This document shows positions 7,647 through 15,553 of a stretch of 31,867 nt of DNA, piece after piece. Position numbers and translations under genes: made by a program. The stretch spans positions 1-31,867 of the forward strand of contig CALEYL010000021.1 of NCBI GenBank assembly GCA_937926205.1, given 5' to 3'. How positions within the stretch are numbered: the first letter of the stretch is position 1; the number at the start of each line of letters is the position of its first letter. The notes below the pieces were generated by a model. The model had not been told where the DNA came from and did no database searches. It saw nothing but the letters and a program-made list of their open reading frames with translations. Origin of the DNA: an uncultured Saprospiraceae bacterium (GTDB lineage Bacteria; Bacteroidota; Bacteroidia; Chitinophagales; Saprospiraceae).

Positions 7647-8150
7647 ATGATCCTTGCATTCGACACCTATTATTTTGATAATCAGGCAAAAACCGTTTGT
7701 CTGTCCTTTTCCAACTGGACGGATGACAAACCCTGTGAGATCTTTACCGAGATCCTTGATGCACCTGCCGAATACGAACCCGGGGCTTTTTACAAAAGAG
7801 AATTGCCCTGTATCCTCAGCCTTTTAAAGCAAATTGACCTCCGTAAAGTGAGCGCCATTGTGGTAGATGGTTTCGTAATTTTGGACGACAACGGGAAACC
7901 GGGCCTGGGCGGGCGCCTTTATGCCCATTTGGATCAAAAAATACCGGTCATTGGCGTGGCCAAAACCAATTATGCTCAAAACAGTGCCAATAAACGTCCT
8001 GTAACAAGAGGAAAAAGTACCAGAGCATTGTTTGTTACGGCGCTTGGAATGGACCTTGATCTGGCTGCGGAGTATGTAAAAAATATGCATGGCGAATACA
8101 GGATGCCGACTTTGCTGAAGGAACTGGATCGATTGACAAAAGTTTCGTGA
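7647..8150 (+). CDS. Divergent endonuclease V-like protein
   Basis: The 167-residue protein follows the endonuclease V pattern. Asp6 (AFDTYYF, like the family DxSY), Glu52 (YEPGAFYKREL, like PYIPGxLxFRE), Asp74 (IVVDGF) and the strand IPVIGVAKTNY match the family metal-binding and core motifs. GEYRMPTLLKELDRL at the end resembles the family C-terminus. Endonuclease V nicks DNA near deaminated adenine (inosine) or cuts inosine-containing RNA. This version is about 50 residues shorter than typical enzymes (~220), and the glycine after VDG and the usual HPR segment are replaced by FVILDDNGKPGLGG. Catalysis is therefore plausible but not assured. It lies alone, divergent from the protease gene across a ~206-bp gap in which I see no clear promoter. 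Confidence 0.75.
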   Translation: MILAFDTYYFDNQAKTVCLSFSNWTDDKPCEIFTEILDAPAEYEPGAFYKRELPCILSLLKQIDLRKVSAIVVDGFVILDDNGKPGLGGRLYAHLDQKIPVIGVAKTNYAQNSANKRPVTRGKSTRALFVTALGMDLDLAAEYVKNMHGEYRMPTLLKELDRLTKVS

Positions 8151-8238
8151 TCCGCTTTTGTTTGACCCCAGAGAAAACCGAAAAGTGCAGGCGTTTATTC
8201 CTTTTTTCAGACAGGCGTCTTTAGATTAAAACTATAAA

Positions 8239-9690
8239 ATGAACAACCACGATTTCAGAAAACATGCCCACCAGTTGGTAGACTGGATGGCCGATTACAT
8301 GGAAAACCTTCATGAATTACCGGTAAAGCCCAACATCAGTCCGGGCGACATCAAAAACCAGTTGCCTGCATTGTCGCCGGGGCAGGGAGAAGATTTTGAG
8401 CGCATTTTTGAGGATTTCAAAAACATCATCCTGCCCGGGATGACACATTGGCAGCATCCGCAATTTTTTGCGTATTTCCCGACAGGATGGAGCGGGCCGT
8501 CTATTCTCGCGGAAATGCTGGTGGCTACCATGGGCGCCCAGTGCATGACCTGGCTGACTTCTCCTGCGGCGGAGGAACTGGAGGAGCGTATGATGGAATG
8601 GCTGCGCGATGCTTTTGGATTACCTGCGAATTTGACCGGCGTCATTCAGGACGGCAGTTCTTCTGCTACTTTGGTTGCTATCCTGAGCGCCAGGGAGGCC
8701 TATTCGGGTTTTGCAATCAACCGGAATGGATTTACGGGCAAGGAAAAATTTCGAATATATACCTCTTCTCAGGCACATTCTTCCGTAGACAAAGCCGTAA
8801 AAATTGCCGGCATCGGGATAGAAAACCTCATTAAAATAGAAACAGACGAGGCTTTTGCCCTGATACCGGAAAAACTGGAAGCCGCCATTGCGGCCGACAT
8901 TCAACAGGGGTTTTCACCGCTGTGTGTGGTCTCTACCATTGGCAGCACCAGTTCGACGGCCATAGATCCCATTGCTCCGATCGGCGCCATTTGTGCAAAA
9001 TACCATTGCTGGCACCACATTGACGCTTCTTATGCCGGTGTGGCTTTGATCCTACCAGAAATGCGCTGGATGATATCCGGCATTGAAGCAGCAGACAGCA
9101 TTGTGATCAATCCGCATAAGTGGATGTTTACCCACATGGATTTATCCGCTTATTATGTAAAAAATAAACAAACTTTACTTGATACGTTCAGCATACTGCC
9201 CGAGTACCTGAAAACCCCTGAAGACAAATTGGTGAACAATTACCGGGATTGGGGCATCCCCCTTGGACGGCGCTTCCGGGCACTAAAGTTGTGGTTTGTC
9301 ATGCGCACTTATGGCCTTGAGGGTATTCAGCAAATCATTCGCCGCCACATCGAATACGGGCAATGGCTCCGGGATGAAATCGCTGCGACAGCAGGGTTTG
9401 AGGTTCTGGCTCCTGTTCCTTTGAACCTTGTTTGTTTCCGCTTCAAACCGGAAGGCATCAGGGACGAAGAAACATTGGAAAATCTCAATAAAACCTTGTT
9501 GAATAACCTGAATAACAGCGGCAGGATACTCCTGACCCAGACAAAGCTTGACGGCAAATACGTCATCCGTTTTGTTGCCGGTCAAATCAATACCCGAAAA
9601 GAAGACCTTGCCGAAGGTTGGGCGCTGATCCGGAAAGAAGCTACTGCCCTTTTACAATCGTTTTCAGCATCGCCGTCTGACCGGGATTGA
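8239..9690 (+). CDS. PLP-dependent aromatic-L-amino-acid decarboxylase (group II)
   Basis: The 483-residue protein is full length for group II decarboxylases. Lys294 in NPHKWMF forms the Schiff base with pyridoxal phosphate, His180 (SSQAH) stacks on the ring, and Asp262 (HIDASYAG) pairs with its nitrogen. The N-terminal FRKHAHQLVDWMADYMENL and the HPQFFAYFP segment are typical of the DOPA/tryptophan decarboxylase branch. It should remove CO2 from Trp, Tyr, Phe or DOPA in the cytoplasm to give the amine; the preferred substrate cannot be read here. The gene stands alone, with no transporter or amine oxidase beside it, and converges with the aldolase gene at 9785. Confidence 0.92.
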   Translation: MNNHDFRKHAHQLVDWMADYMENLHELPVKPNISPGDIKNQLPALSPGQGEDFERIFEDFKNIILPGMTHWQHPQFFAYFPTGWSGPSILAEMLVATMGAQCMTWLTSPAAEELEERMMEWLRDAFGLPANLTGVIQDGSSSATLVAILSAREAYSGFAINRNGFTGKEKFRIYTSSQAHSSVDKAVKIAGIGIENLIKIETDEAFALIPEKLEAAIAADIQQGFSPLCVVSTIGSTSSTAIDPIAPIGAICAKYHCWHHIDASYAGVALILPEMRWMISGIEAADSIVINPHKWMFTHMDLSAYYVKNKQTLLDTFSILPEYLKTPEDKLVNNYRDWGIPLGRRFRALKLWFVMRTYGLEGIQQIIRRHIEYGQWLRDEIAATAGFEVLAPVPLNLVCFRFKPEGIRDEETLENLNKTLLNNLNNSGRILLTQTKLDGKYVIRFVAGQINTRKEDLAEGWALIRKEATALLQSFSASPSDRD

Positions 9691-9736
9691 GAATCTGGAT
9701 GGCTTACTTTAACCCCCGCTTTGGCGGGACAGGCTT

Positions 9737-9781
9737 TTAACCTTGTCTTACTTTAACCCTTAACCTTGTCTTACTTTAACC
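9737..9781. repeat. Two direct copies of a 22-nt sequence, period 23
   Basis: TTAACCTTGTCTTACTTTAA and the next two bases CC occur at 9737-9758 and again at 9760-9781. Further partial copies flank them (GCTTACTTTAACC near 9703, TTTAACCTTGTC near 9775). They sit between two convergent stop codons. A small CCCGC/GCGGG hairpin lies just before them near 9716-9729. No function is evident. Confidence 0.8.
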
Positions 9782-9784
9782 TTG

Positions 9785-11212
9785 TCATCCTTGTCCCCGT
9801 CGCTTCTGCAGAATTTTATAAAAAGAGCGCATGCGGATTTCCTCCACCGACAACCCGGTGACGGTAGCTTCCGCTTCCGAAATAGCGCCACAATTCAGCG
9901 CTTTCAGGAAATAATTCAACAGGCCTTGTCCGGTTGCGGCATCGTCAAAAATATCGCCTGAGAGGGTTGCCTGAGCTGCTTTATCTACAAAATGCCGGAG
10001 GCGAAGGGCGGCGTCTTCATAACTTTCAAGGAAAAACGTGTACACAGCCGCGTAACGCATGGGCAACTGTGCCGGGTGCAGGTCCCAGCCCTGATAAAGG
10101 CCATTGATCAGGGAGTGCATGGTGTGCTCAAAACCAGTGCGCCAGGCTTTGTGCACCACTTCTGCATTTTCGTGGAGCTGTTGTTCACTCAGGTGCTCGC
10201 CCCGGTGCGGACCGATAGGCATGACGTTTGTTGCGCCATCGGAGAGCATGATGCCGGTATTTCCCAACGCAACTTTGGTCATGTGGTGGGCAAAATCGCA
10301 AACCGGATGCCCCATCGTCTGGTATTTGGCGGTGATGCCGGCGCTGGCAGTGTAGTCGTAGGTTCCGAAATGTGCAGCAATGCACCTACCCTCGCTTGCC
10401 CGGATGAAGGACATCAGTGGATTTTTGCCTTCAGCATCCATTATGGCCTGGGTTTGTTCCACCATGGTTTCCATTTTCAGGGTATGCGGGGGCAGTTGAA
10501 AGGCTTTTTCAAAAGCTTCAAAGATGCGCACAAGCGCTTTGACCTGCTCCGGTATAACCACTTTGGGCAACATGACGATAAAATGATCGGGCAACTTTCC
10601 GCCGGTTTTTTTCAACAGGGTGGTCAGGAAAATATCCAATGTCCGGATGCCCCTGGCTTTAAGGTCTTCAGAAAAAGGTTTGATGCGAATGCCGATGAAC
10701 GGCGGCAGGCTGTTCAGTTCCATCCCTTTGGCAACTTCCAGTGCCGCTTGTTCTGCTACAGCGTCCTCTTCGTCGTCGGGGCGGTTTCCGAAACCATCTT
10801 CAAAATCAATGCGAAAATCTTCTACCGCTTCACGCTCCAGTTTCTGCAGGACGCGCTGGTAAACAGTATAAGGCAGCCAGCCCGGGTGCGCGCGACGTTC
10901 TGTATCGGAGAAGGTCGCCATGTTGTGTTCCAGATTGTGAAAGGCATCTTTGATGTTGGGCAAAGTGTCATGTCCCTGCAATTCGAGTACCCTGGCCAAT
11001 ACCGTAAAATCAGGCGCGTAGGTTCTAAAGCTCTTCAGCGCGGCCTGCGACATGCGCGCTGCGGTGTCGTGGGTAAATAAATTGGCGCCGCCATAAACGG
11101 TGTGAACCGGTTGCCGTTCCGGAGAATCGCCTTTATAGATATTCTGATACGCCAGATTGGCGATTTTCAGATCATTGAAGAGGGCATTTTTGATGTCGTC
11201 GGAGAGGGTCAT
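9785..11212 (-). CDS. HpcH/HpaI aldolase - citrate lyase superfamily protein (DUF6986-like) in urate cluster
   Basis: The 475-residue protein has the CitE-like barrel signature: DFRIDFEDGFGNRPDDEEDAV (~134-154, matching the DxEDAV metal/substrate loop), IGIRIKPF, FIVMLPKV and LKMETMVEQTQAI, whose Glu corresponds to the superfamily Mg2+ ligand. It is longer than CitE (~290) because of an N-terminal cap and a C-terminal helical extension. Superfamily members make or break C-C bonds next to pyruvate, oxaloacetate, glyoxylate or acyl-CoA units. It is the last gene of the uricase operon, 59 nt after the HIU hydrolase gene, so I infer a role downstream of ureide breakdown, perhaps with glyoxylate. 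No reaction can be assigned from sequence alone. Confidence 0.8.
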   Translation of the reverse strand: MTLSDDIKNALFNDLKIANLAYQNIYKGDSPERQPVHTVYGGANLFTHDTAARMSQAALKSFRTYAPDFTVLARVLELQGHDTLPNIKDAFHNLEHNMATFSDTERRAHPGWLPYTVYQRVLQKLEREAVEDFRIDFEDGFGNRPDDEEDAVAEQAALEVAKGMELNSLPPFIGIRIKPFSEDLKARGIRTLDIFLTTLLKKTGGKLPDHFIVMLPKVVIPEQVKALVRIFEAFEKAFQLPPHTLKMETMVEQTQAIMDAEGKNPLMSFIRASEGRCIAAHFGTYDYTASAGITAKYQTMGHPVCDFAHHMTKVALGNTGIMLSDGATNVMPIGPHRGEHLSEQQLHENAEVVHKAWRTGFEHTMHSLINGLYQGWDLHPAQLPMRYAAVYTFFLESYEDAALRLRHFVDKAAQATLSGDIFDDAATGQGLLNYFLKALNCGAISEAEATVTGLSVEEIRMRSFYKILQKRRGQG

Positions 11213-11213
11213 G

Positions 11214-11265
11214 TGATTTGATGATTTGAAAATTCGTTGATTTGAAAATTTGAAGATTTGAAGAT
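11214..11265. repeat. Short degenerate GATTTGAAAATT direct repeats
   Basis: The 59-bp spacer between the HIU hydrolase and aldolase genes is almost entirely imperfect copies of (T)GATTTGAAAATT / GAAGATTTGAAG, about five units. It could be replication slippage. It could also include a weak internal promoter, but no TAnnTTTG box is present. Confidence 0.7.
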
Positions 11266-11271
11266 TGCCGC

Positions 11272-11610
11272 CTAACTGCCCCGGTAAGTCGTGTAACCAA
11301 ATGGGCTAATTAATAAAGGAATATGGTAGTGCGTGGCGTCCCGGATGTAAAAACGGATTTCCACCTGTGGGTAGAATGTTGCCTTGTTTTGGGCTTCAAA
11401 ATAAGGCGCAGTCTCAAAAACCATCCGGTATTCGCCAGCCTCAAGCAAGGCATCAGCCGGCAACAAATCAGAAACCCGGCCATCTTTATTCGTTGTACCG
11501 CTGGCCAGCAATTGCCAGTCATTGCCGCGTTTCTGTTCCAGGTAAAGCCGAACGCCAATGGCAGGTTTACCGGAAGCTGTATCTAAAATATGGGTGGTAA
11601 TCTGACTCAT
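11272..11610 (-). CDS. uraH: 5-hydroxyisourate hydrolase (transthyretin-like)
   Basis: The 112-residue protein hydrolyses 5-hydroxyisourate, the unstable product of uricase, to OHCU. It has all the family marks: His7 in TTHILD, Arg45 in the GRVSDLL segment, His96 in HYHIPLLISPFGYTTY, and the C-terminal tetrapeptide YRGS that separates HIU hydrolases from transthyretin. Its ATG overlaps the stop of the allantoicase-OHCU decarboxylase gene in an ATGA (11607-11610), so the two are probably translationally coupled. There is no signal peptide, so it acts in the cytoplasm. Confidence 0.96.
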   Translation of the reverse strand: MSQITTHILDTASGKPAIGVRLYLEQKRGNDWQLLASGTTNKDGRVSDLLPADALLEAGEYRMVFETAPYFEAQNKATFYPQVEIRFYIRDATHYHIPLLISPFGYTTYRGS

Positions 11611-13133
11611 AAGAGGAGTTTTTCCAGGCGAAGTTTCGTGATTTTGTGCTGTTCCAGAACAGCGTTCAGCACTTCCTCTACCAGATCGTTTTCAAAGCGC
11701 GATTTCAAAATATCCAGCATTTCTGCTGCCGTTTTGCCTGTGGCAAAAACAATGAAGATGAAGCCAAATTTATCAAAATAAAGGTCGTTATAGCGCTTCA
11801 AATCTTCCAAAACAGGCGTTGCTGCTTCGCGAACACTTCCCTGCTCGCCGGCCGCCCATGCTGCAGTAGCGGCGAATTTCTGTTTCAGGCTTTCTACGTC
11901 GCCTATGCGCGGATGATGCGCAAATGCTTCCAGCCAATCCGTTTTTTTGCAGGAAAACCAAACTTCTCCGGCTTTTCTATACAGCTCCTCCCGGTTTGCA
12001 AAGGGGCGCGCAGCGAACATGCGCGTCACCCAGGCTTCGGCGCCGCAACACTTGCTGATTTTTTCGCGGAATTCCGCTTCGGGCATTACATTCAATTCGG
12101 ATAGCGTCGCGGCCGTTTTATCAACCGTTCCGAACAGGCGCAAGCGGCTCACCCCGCCATCCGGAAAAATCGTCAGGCGTACATGTGTCATTGGCTCCCA
12201 GTTCAAAATTTCTTCTTCAAAAACGTGCTCGGTATCGGCACTGAGCTTCACTTCCGGTAACAGCGGCATCCAAACCGCTCCTTCGCAGGAATCATCGTCC
12301 ATCGGGAAAACACAGCCTTCCAGTTTACAGCGATCGGGGTAATTGCCTTTGAAATGACAGGTATCCACCACAATTTTCTGAATCTGTCCTTTACGGGCTA
12401 AGCGCAAAATCAACCAGTCGCAATTGCCGGGCGTGCGGTTGCGTTTGGTCTCCCAGCCATCGCCCATATTGACGCCCCGATTGGGCATGTTGATGTTGTC
12501 TTTGTGGCTGAAAAAAGCATCGTTGCAGCTGAGGGCTTTTCCGCCGTGAACAGCAGCAGCCAGGTCTATGATTTCATCTGCCGCCACCAGATCCCAGTTT
12601 TTGGCCACTTCCCCGTATACTTTCAAACGGGCTACCCCGCCATCGGGGTAAATATGAAGTTTTAGATGCGTCCACTTTCCCCGGCTTTCTATGGCATAAA
12701 AATTTTGGCTGCCCGGTTTCAGGGGCGACCGGGGCAGGATTTCTGTCCACGCAAGGGTTTTGTCGTTTTCCCAATCCATTTTTTCCGCATCAGCAGATTC
12801 CAGCTGACAGGCTTCGATGCTGGCGAAAGGCGGGTGGTTGCCCAGAAAATGGTTGGTGTCAATATCTACGCCTGAAATGATGCCCGCTGCGCCAAGCCGA
12901 ATGATGCACCAGTCGTGGCCTGGACCCCGTTTGCGACGGCTTTCCCATCCGTCCATCCACTTACCGCGTTCGGTGTATTTATCAGGGATAAAAATACCGC
13001 GTCCGGGCTTCAGCAGGTTTTCCATTTCCGCAAAAAAATCATCGCTGCACGCGAGGGTTTTACCGCCAAAGCGTTCGGCGGCGAGGTCGGTCAGGTGGGT
13101 AAAATCAGGCAATGTATTCTCCGTATCTATCAT
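11607..13133 (-). CDS. alc/uraD: Fusion of allantoicase and OHCU decarboxylase
   Basis: One 508-residue frame holds two enzymes of the same pathway. Residues ~14-340 are allantoicase with its typical internal duplication: FGGKTLACSDDFF...DWCIIRLG...DTNHFLGNHPP is echoed by HGGKALSCNDAFF...DWLILRLA...DTCHFKGNYP. This half splits allantoate into ureidoglycolate and urea. Residues ~344-508 are 2-oxo-4-hydroxy-4-carboxy-5-ureidoimidazoline decarboxylase, with catalytic His407 in HHPRIGD, Glu430 in GEQGS, and the YNDLYFDKFGFIFIVFATG core; it makes S-allantoin. The halves catalyse non-adjacent steps, with allantoinase between them. The gene overlaps both neighbours by ATGA (13130-13133 and 11607-11610). 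No frameshift or stop is needed to join the domains, so the fusion is real in this sequence. Confidence 0.94.
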   Translation of the reverse strand: MIDTENTLPDFTHLTDLAAERFGGKTLACSDDFFAEMENLLKPGRGIFIPDKYTERGKWMDGWESRRKRGPGHDWCIIRLGAAGIISGVDIDTNHFLGNHPPFASIEACQLESADAEKMDWENDKTLAWTEILPRSPLKPGSQNFYAIESRGKWTHLKLHIYPDGGVARLKVYGEVAKNWDLVAADEIIDLAAAVHGGKALSCNDAFFSHKDNINMPNRGVNMGDGWETKRNRTPGNCDWLILRLARKGQIQKIVVDTCHFKGNYPDRCKLEGCVFPMDDDSCEGAVWMPLLPEVKLSADTEHVFEEEILNWEPMTHVRLTIFPDGGVSRLRLFGTVDKTAATLSELNVMPEAEFREKISKCCGAEAWVTRMFAARPFANREELYRKAGEVWFSCKKTDWLEAFAHHPRIGDVESLKQKFAATAAWAAGEQGSVREAATPVLEDLKRYNDLYFDKFGFIFIVFATGKTAAEMLDILKSRFENDLVEEVLNAVLEQHKITKLRLEKLLL

Positions 13134-13981
13134 AGTGATCGCTTCAGTGTTCCCGTGATATAGCCGTAAGCATCCCCCGAAGCCAGAAAAATCTCATTGT
13201 TGTTCGTCAGCCCCCAGGGGCTCATGTTCACCTGCAGGTAGTGCAGGTTGGGCATTTTCATGCTGATTTCCGAAACGGCTTCCGTATTTTTCAGCACCGT
13301 TTCTCCCATCGCGTACAGGGTATGTTGCAGCGATTTGCTGTGGTGTGCTGCAAAAGAAGCCAGCAGGTCTTCCCTGACTTTTTCTCTTATTTTTTGGAAA
13401 TTGAGTCCTTTCGGATCCGGGTAATGCCATGTCGTTTCCAGTTCCGTTGCCAAAATGCGGTCAGCCGTGGGCGGCAGGGTGGTAAATTGATCCACGATGT
13501 AATTTTCGAATCCCGAATGCGTCGTTTTTAAAATGCGCAAATCGCGGATGCCGGACTTCAGCGTGGTTTCCTGGCGCGTGCTTTCCACATGAGCGGTTGC
13601 TTTTTCACTGCTGCCACCGAGGTAGCCGTAAGGCTGCGGCGCGCCGTTAAGGCTCATGCGTTCCCAGCCAATCTGCGTCAAATCCAGACTGACTTTGTTC
13701 ACCTGCGGGTTGTGGCTCAAAAAGTAGTCTGCTACAAACAAACCAAAGTCTTCTATGGTCTGCAACGGGTGTTCTTTCGCCAGAGCAAACAGGGTATTTT
13801 TCATGGTATCTGTCGGCAACACCTTTGCGTTGTCGCCCTGGGCGTAGACAGATTCGAAATCCCCTTCCAGCAGGATGGCTACATGAATTTCCTTAAATTC
13901 GTGGTAGTCGCTGTGGCGGGTTATTTTTGCAATGCGGACAGCTGATTTGCCGTAACTATCCTGAATCAATTCAATTTTCAT
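13130..13981 (-). CDS. pucL: Urate oxidase (factor-independent uricase)
   Basis: The 283-residue protein oxidises urate to 5-hydroxyisourate with O2 and no cofactor. The catalytic and binding residues are all visible: Lys12 (YGKSAVRI), Thr57-Asp58 (VLPTDTMKN), Phe158 (HSGFENYIVDQFTTL), Arg175 (TADRIL), Gln219 (SLQHTLYAMG), and Asn245/His247 (PNLHYL). The length and the N-terminus MKIELIQDSYGKS fit the family, which supports this start. It is the first gene of the minus-strand operon uricase, allantoicase-OHCU decarboxylase, HIU hydrolase, aldolase. Its start codon is only 5 bp from the divergent allantoinase start, so its promoter must lie inside the allantoinase coding region. Confidence 0.96.
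   Translation of the reverse strand: MKIELIQDSYGKSAVRIAKITRHSDYHEFKEIHVAILLEGDFESVYAQGDNAKVLPTDTMKNTLFALAKEHPLQTIEDFGLFVADYFLSHNPQVNKVSLDLTQIGWERMSLNGAPQPYGYLGGSSEKATAHVESTRQETTLKSGIRDLRILKTTHSGFENYIVDQFTTLPPTADRILATELETTWHYPDPKGLNFQKIREKVREDLLASFAAHHSKSLQHTLYAMGETVLKNTEAVSEISMKMPNLHYLQVNMSPWGLTNNNEIFLASGDAYGYITGTLKRSL
13922..13929 (+). promoter_or_regulatory. Candidate -7 box for allantoinase inside the uricase gene
   Basis: TATTTTTG fits TAnnTTTG and lies 57 nt before the allantoinase ATG, inside the 5' part of the oppositely oriented uricase gene. A promoter in this position is required if allantoinase is not transcribed from further away. No convincing -33 element is seen. Confidence 0.3.
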
Positions 13982-13986
13982 GAAGT

Positions 13987-15345
13987 ATGGATTTTGATAA
14001 AGCCCTTCATTCTAACCGGGTCGTTCTCGACTCTGGTATCAAAGATGCCACGATTTTGATAAAAAATGGCAAAATTGTGCAGCTTGTAGCGGGGAAATTG
14101 CCATCGGAAGCCTTAGGCGAACGGACGGTGACAGAACTCGGCCATGCGGTGATCATGCCCGGTATTATTGACGCGCACGTCCACATCAACGAACCCGGGC
14201 GCAGCGAATGGGAAGGTTTTGAAACGGCAACCCGGGCTGCCGCGGCCGGCGGCGTCACCACCCTCATTGAAATGCCCCTGAATGCCTCACCCGTAACAAC
14301 CACGGTTGCTAATTTTGAAAAAAAACAAAGCGCTGCAGCAGGGAAATTACAAGTAAACTGCGGCTTTTACGGAGGCCTGATCCCGGGCAATTTCGCCGAT
14401 TTGCCCGATTTGATGCAAGCCGGTGTTTTTGGCATCAAGTGTTTTTTGACCCATTCGGGCATTGATGATTTTCCCAATGTTACCGAAAGCGATTTGGCAA
14501 AGGCCATGCCTTTGATTGAAAAAACGGGGCTGCCACTTCTGGTTCACGCCGAATTGGATGCCCCGCACCCGATGGCTGCCTGGTTTAAAAACCACCCGAC
14601 GCATTACCCTGCTTATTTAAAGTCAAGGCCCAAAAGCTGGGAAAACAACGCCATCGAATTGATGCTGAGGCTTTGTAAAAATACCCGATGCCGGACGCAT
14701 ATCGTGCACCTTTCTTCTGCAGATTTGCTTGGACGCCTGCAAAAAGCGAAACAATCCCTGCCGTTAAGTGTGGAAACAGCCCCGCACTACCTCTATTTCC
14801 ACGCGGAGGCAATCCCCGACGCGCAGACCGTCTACAAATGTGCGCCCCCCATTCGCGAAAGCGCCAACAACGCGCTTCTTTGGCAGGGCTTAAAAGCGGG
14901 CGTCATCGATTTCATTGGTTCAGACCACTCTCCCGCGCCACCGGCACTCAAGGAAATCGCTTCGGGAAATCTGTCGAAAGCCTGGGGAGGTATTTCTGGG
15001 CTTCAATTTACGTTGCCGGTCGTGTGGAGCAAGGCGCAGGCACTGGGCTTTGAGCCTGAAGACATCGCCCGGTGGTTGTGCAGCCGTCCTGCCGATTTTT
15101 TGGGCTTGTCGCAAAAAGGGCGCATCGAAGTTGGCAATGATGCCGATCTGACGGTCTGGGAACCAGAAACTACCTTTACGGTGCTTGAAAAAGACATTTT
15201 ACATCGGCATAAAATCACGCCGTATCTCGGAGAAAAGTTACAGGGAAAAGTGATGCAAACCTGGGTTGCCGGGGAGCAGGTTTTTGGAGAAGGGGGGATT
15301 TTGAAGGAAAACCAGGGGCAGGTGTTGTTGAAAGGGAAGTTTTGA
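13987..15345 (+). CDS. allB: Allantoinase (cyclic amidohydrolase, dihydroorotase-like)
   Basis: The 452-residue enzyme opens the allantoin ring to give allantoate. It has the binuclear-metal amidohydrolase signature: His64 and His66 (DAHVHINEPGR), the carboxylated Lys151 (GIKCFL), His187 (LLVHAE), His241 (HIVHLSSA) and Asp313 (GSDHSPAP). The INEPGRSEWEGFETATRAAAAGG run and the C-terminal HRHKITPYLG segment favour allantoinase over dihydroorotase or hydantoinase, as does the location beside uricase. The start is supported by an N-terminus that begins the usual beta strand. It supplies the substrate for the allantoicase half of the fusion gene on the other strand. Confidence 0.95.
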   Translation: MDFDKALHSNRVVLDSGIKDATILIKNGKIVQLVAGKLPSEALGERTVTELGHAVIMPGIIDAHVHINEPGRSEWEGFETATRAAAAGGVTTLIEMPLNASPVTTTVANFEKKQSAAAGKLQVNCGFYGGLIPGNFADLPDLMQAGVFGIKCFLTHSGIDDFPNVTESDLAKAMPLIEKTGLPLLVHAELDAPHPMAAWFKNHPTHYPAYLKSRPKSWENNAIELMLRLCKNTRCRTHIVHLSSADLLGRLQKAKQSLPLSVETAPHYLYFHAEAIPDAQTVYKCAPPIRESANNALLWQGLKAGVIDFIGSDHSPAPPALKEIASGNLSKAWGGISGLQFTLPVVWSKAQALGFEPEDIARWLCSRPADFLGLSQKGRIEVGNDADLTVWEPETTFTVLEKDILHRHKITPYLGEKLQGKVMQTWVAGEQVFGEGGILKENQGQVLLKGKF

Positions 15346-15526
15346 ATGGATGTTTGGAACGGGTAGAACCCTTAGAATAGGACACGCGGGGCGAAGCCAC
15401 CGCGCGAGCGGATGCTATAGAAAACCTCAAAATTTCCAGCGGAATAAAAGAAAAACCATAGCATTAATTAGACTGAAACCAGGAAACTTTAAGTAATAAA
15501 GCAACGTTAAATTTGTAATCATTCCC

Positions 15527-15534
15527 TATTTTTG
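15527..15534 (+). promoter_or_regulatory. Candidate -7 box for the toxin-antitoxin operon
   Basis: TATTTTTG (TAnnTTTG) lies 19 nt before the ATG at 15554, giving a very short leader. The -33 region is not clear. The rest of the gap 15346-15553 holds a small GGGT-AGA-ACCC hairpin (15361-15371) and a bulged CGCGGGGC/GCCaCCGCG hairpin (15385-15404), either of which might weakly end allantoinase transcription. Confidence 0.4.
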
Positions 15535-15553
15535 TAAAGCAATAAAGTATACA

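Noticed and set aside
9992..11080. Long 362-codon plus-strand frame opposite the aldolase gene
   Set aside because: The minus-strand protein has clear superfamily motifs; the opposite frame gives a low-complexity His/Gln/Phe-rich product with no domain.
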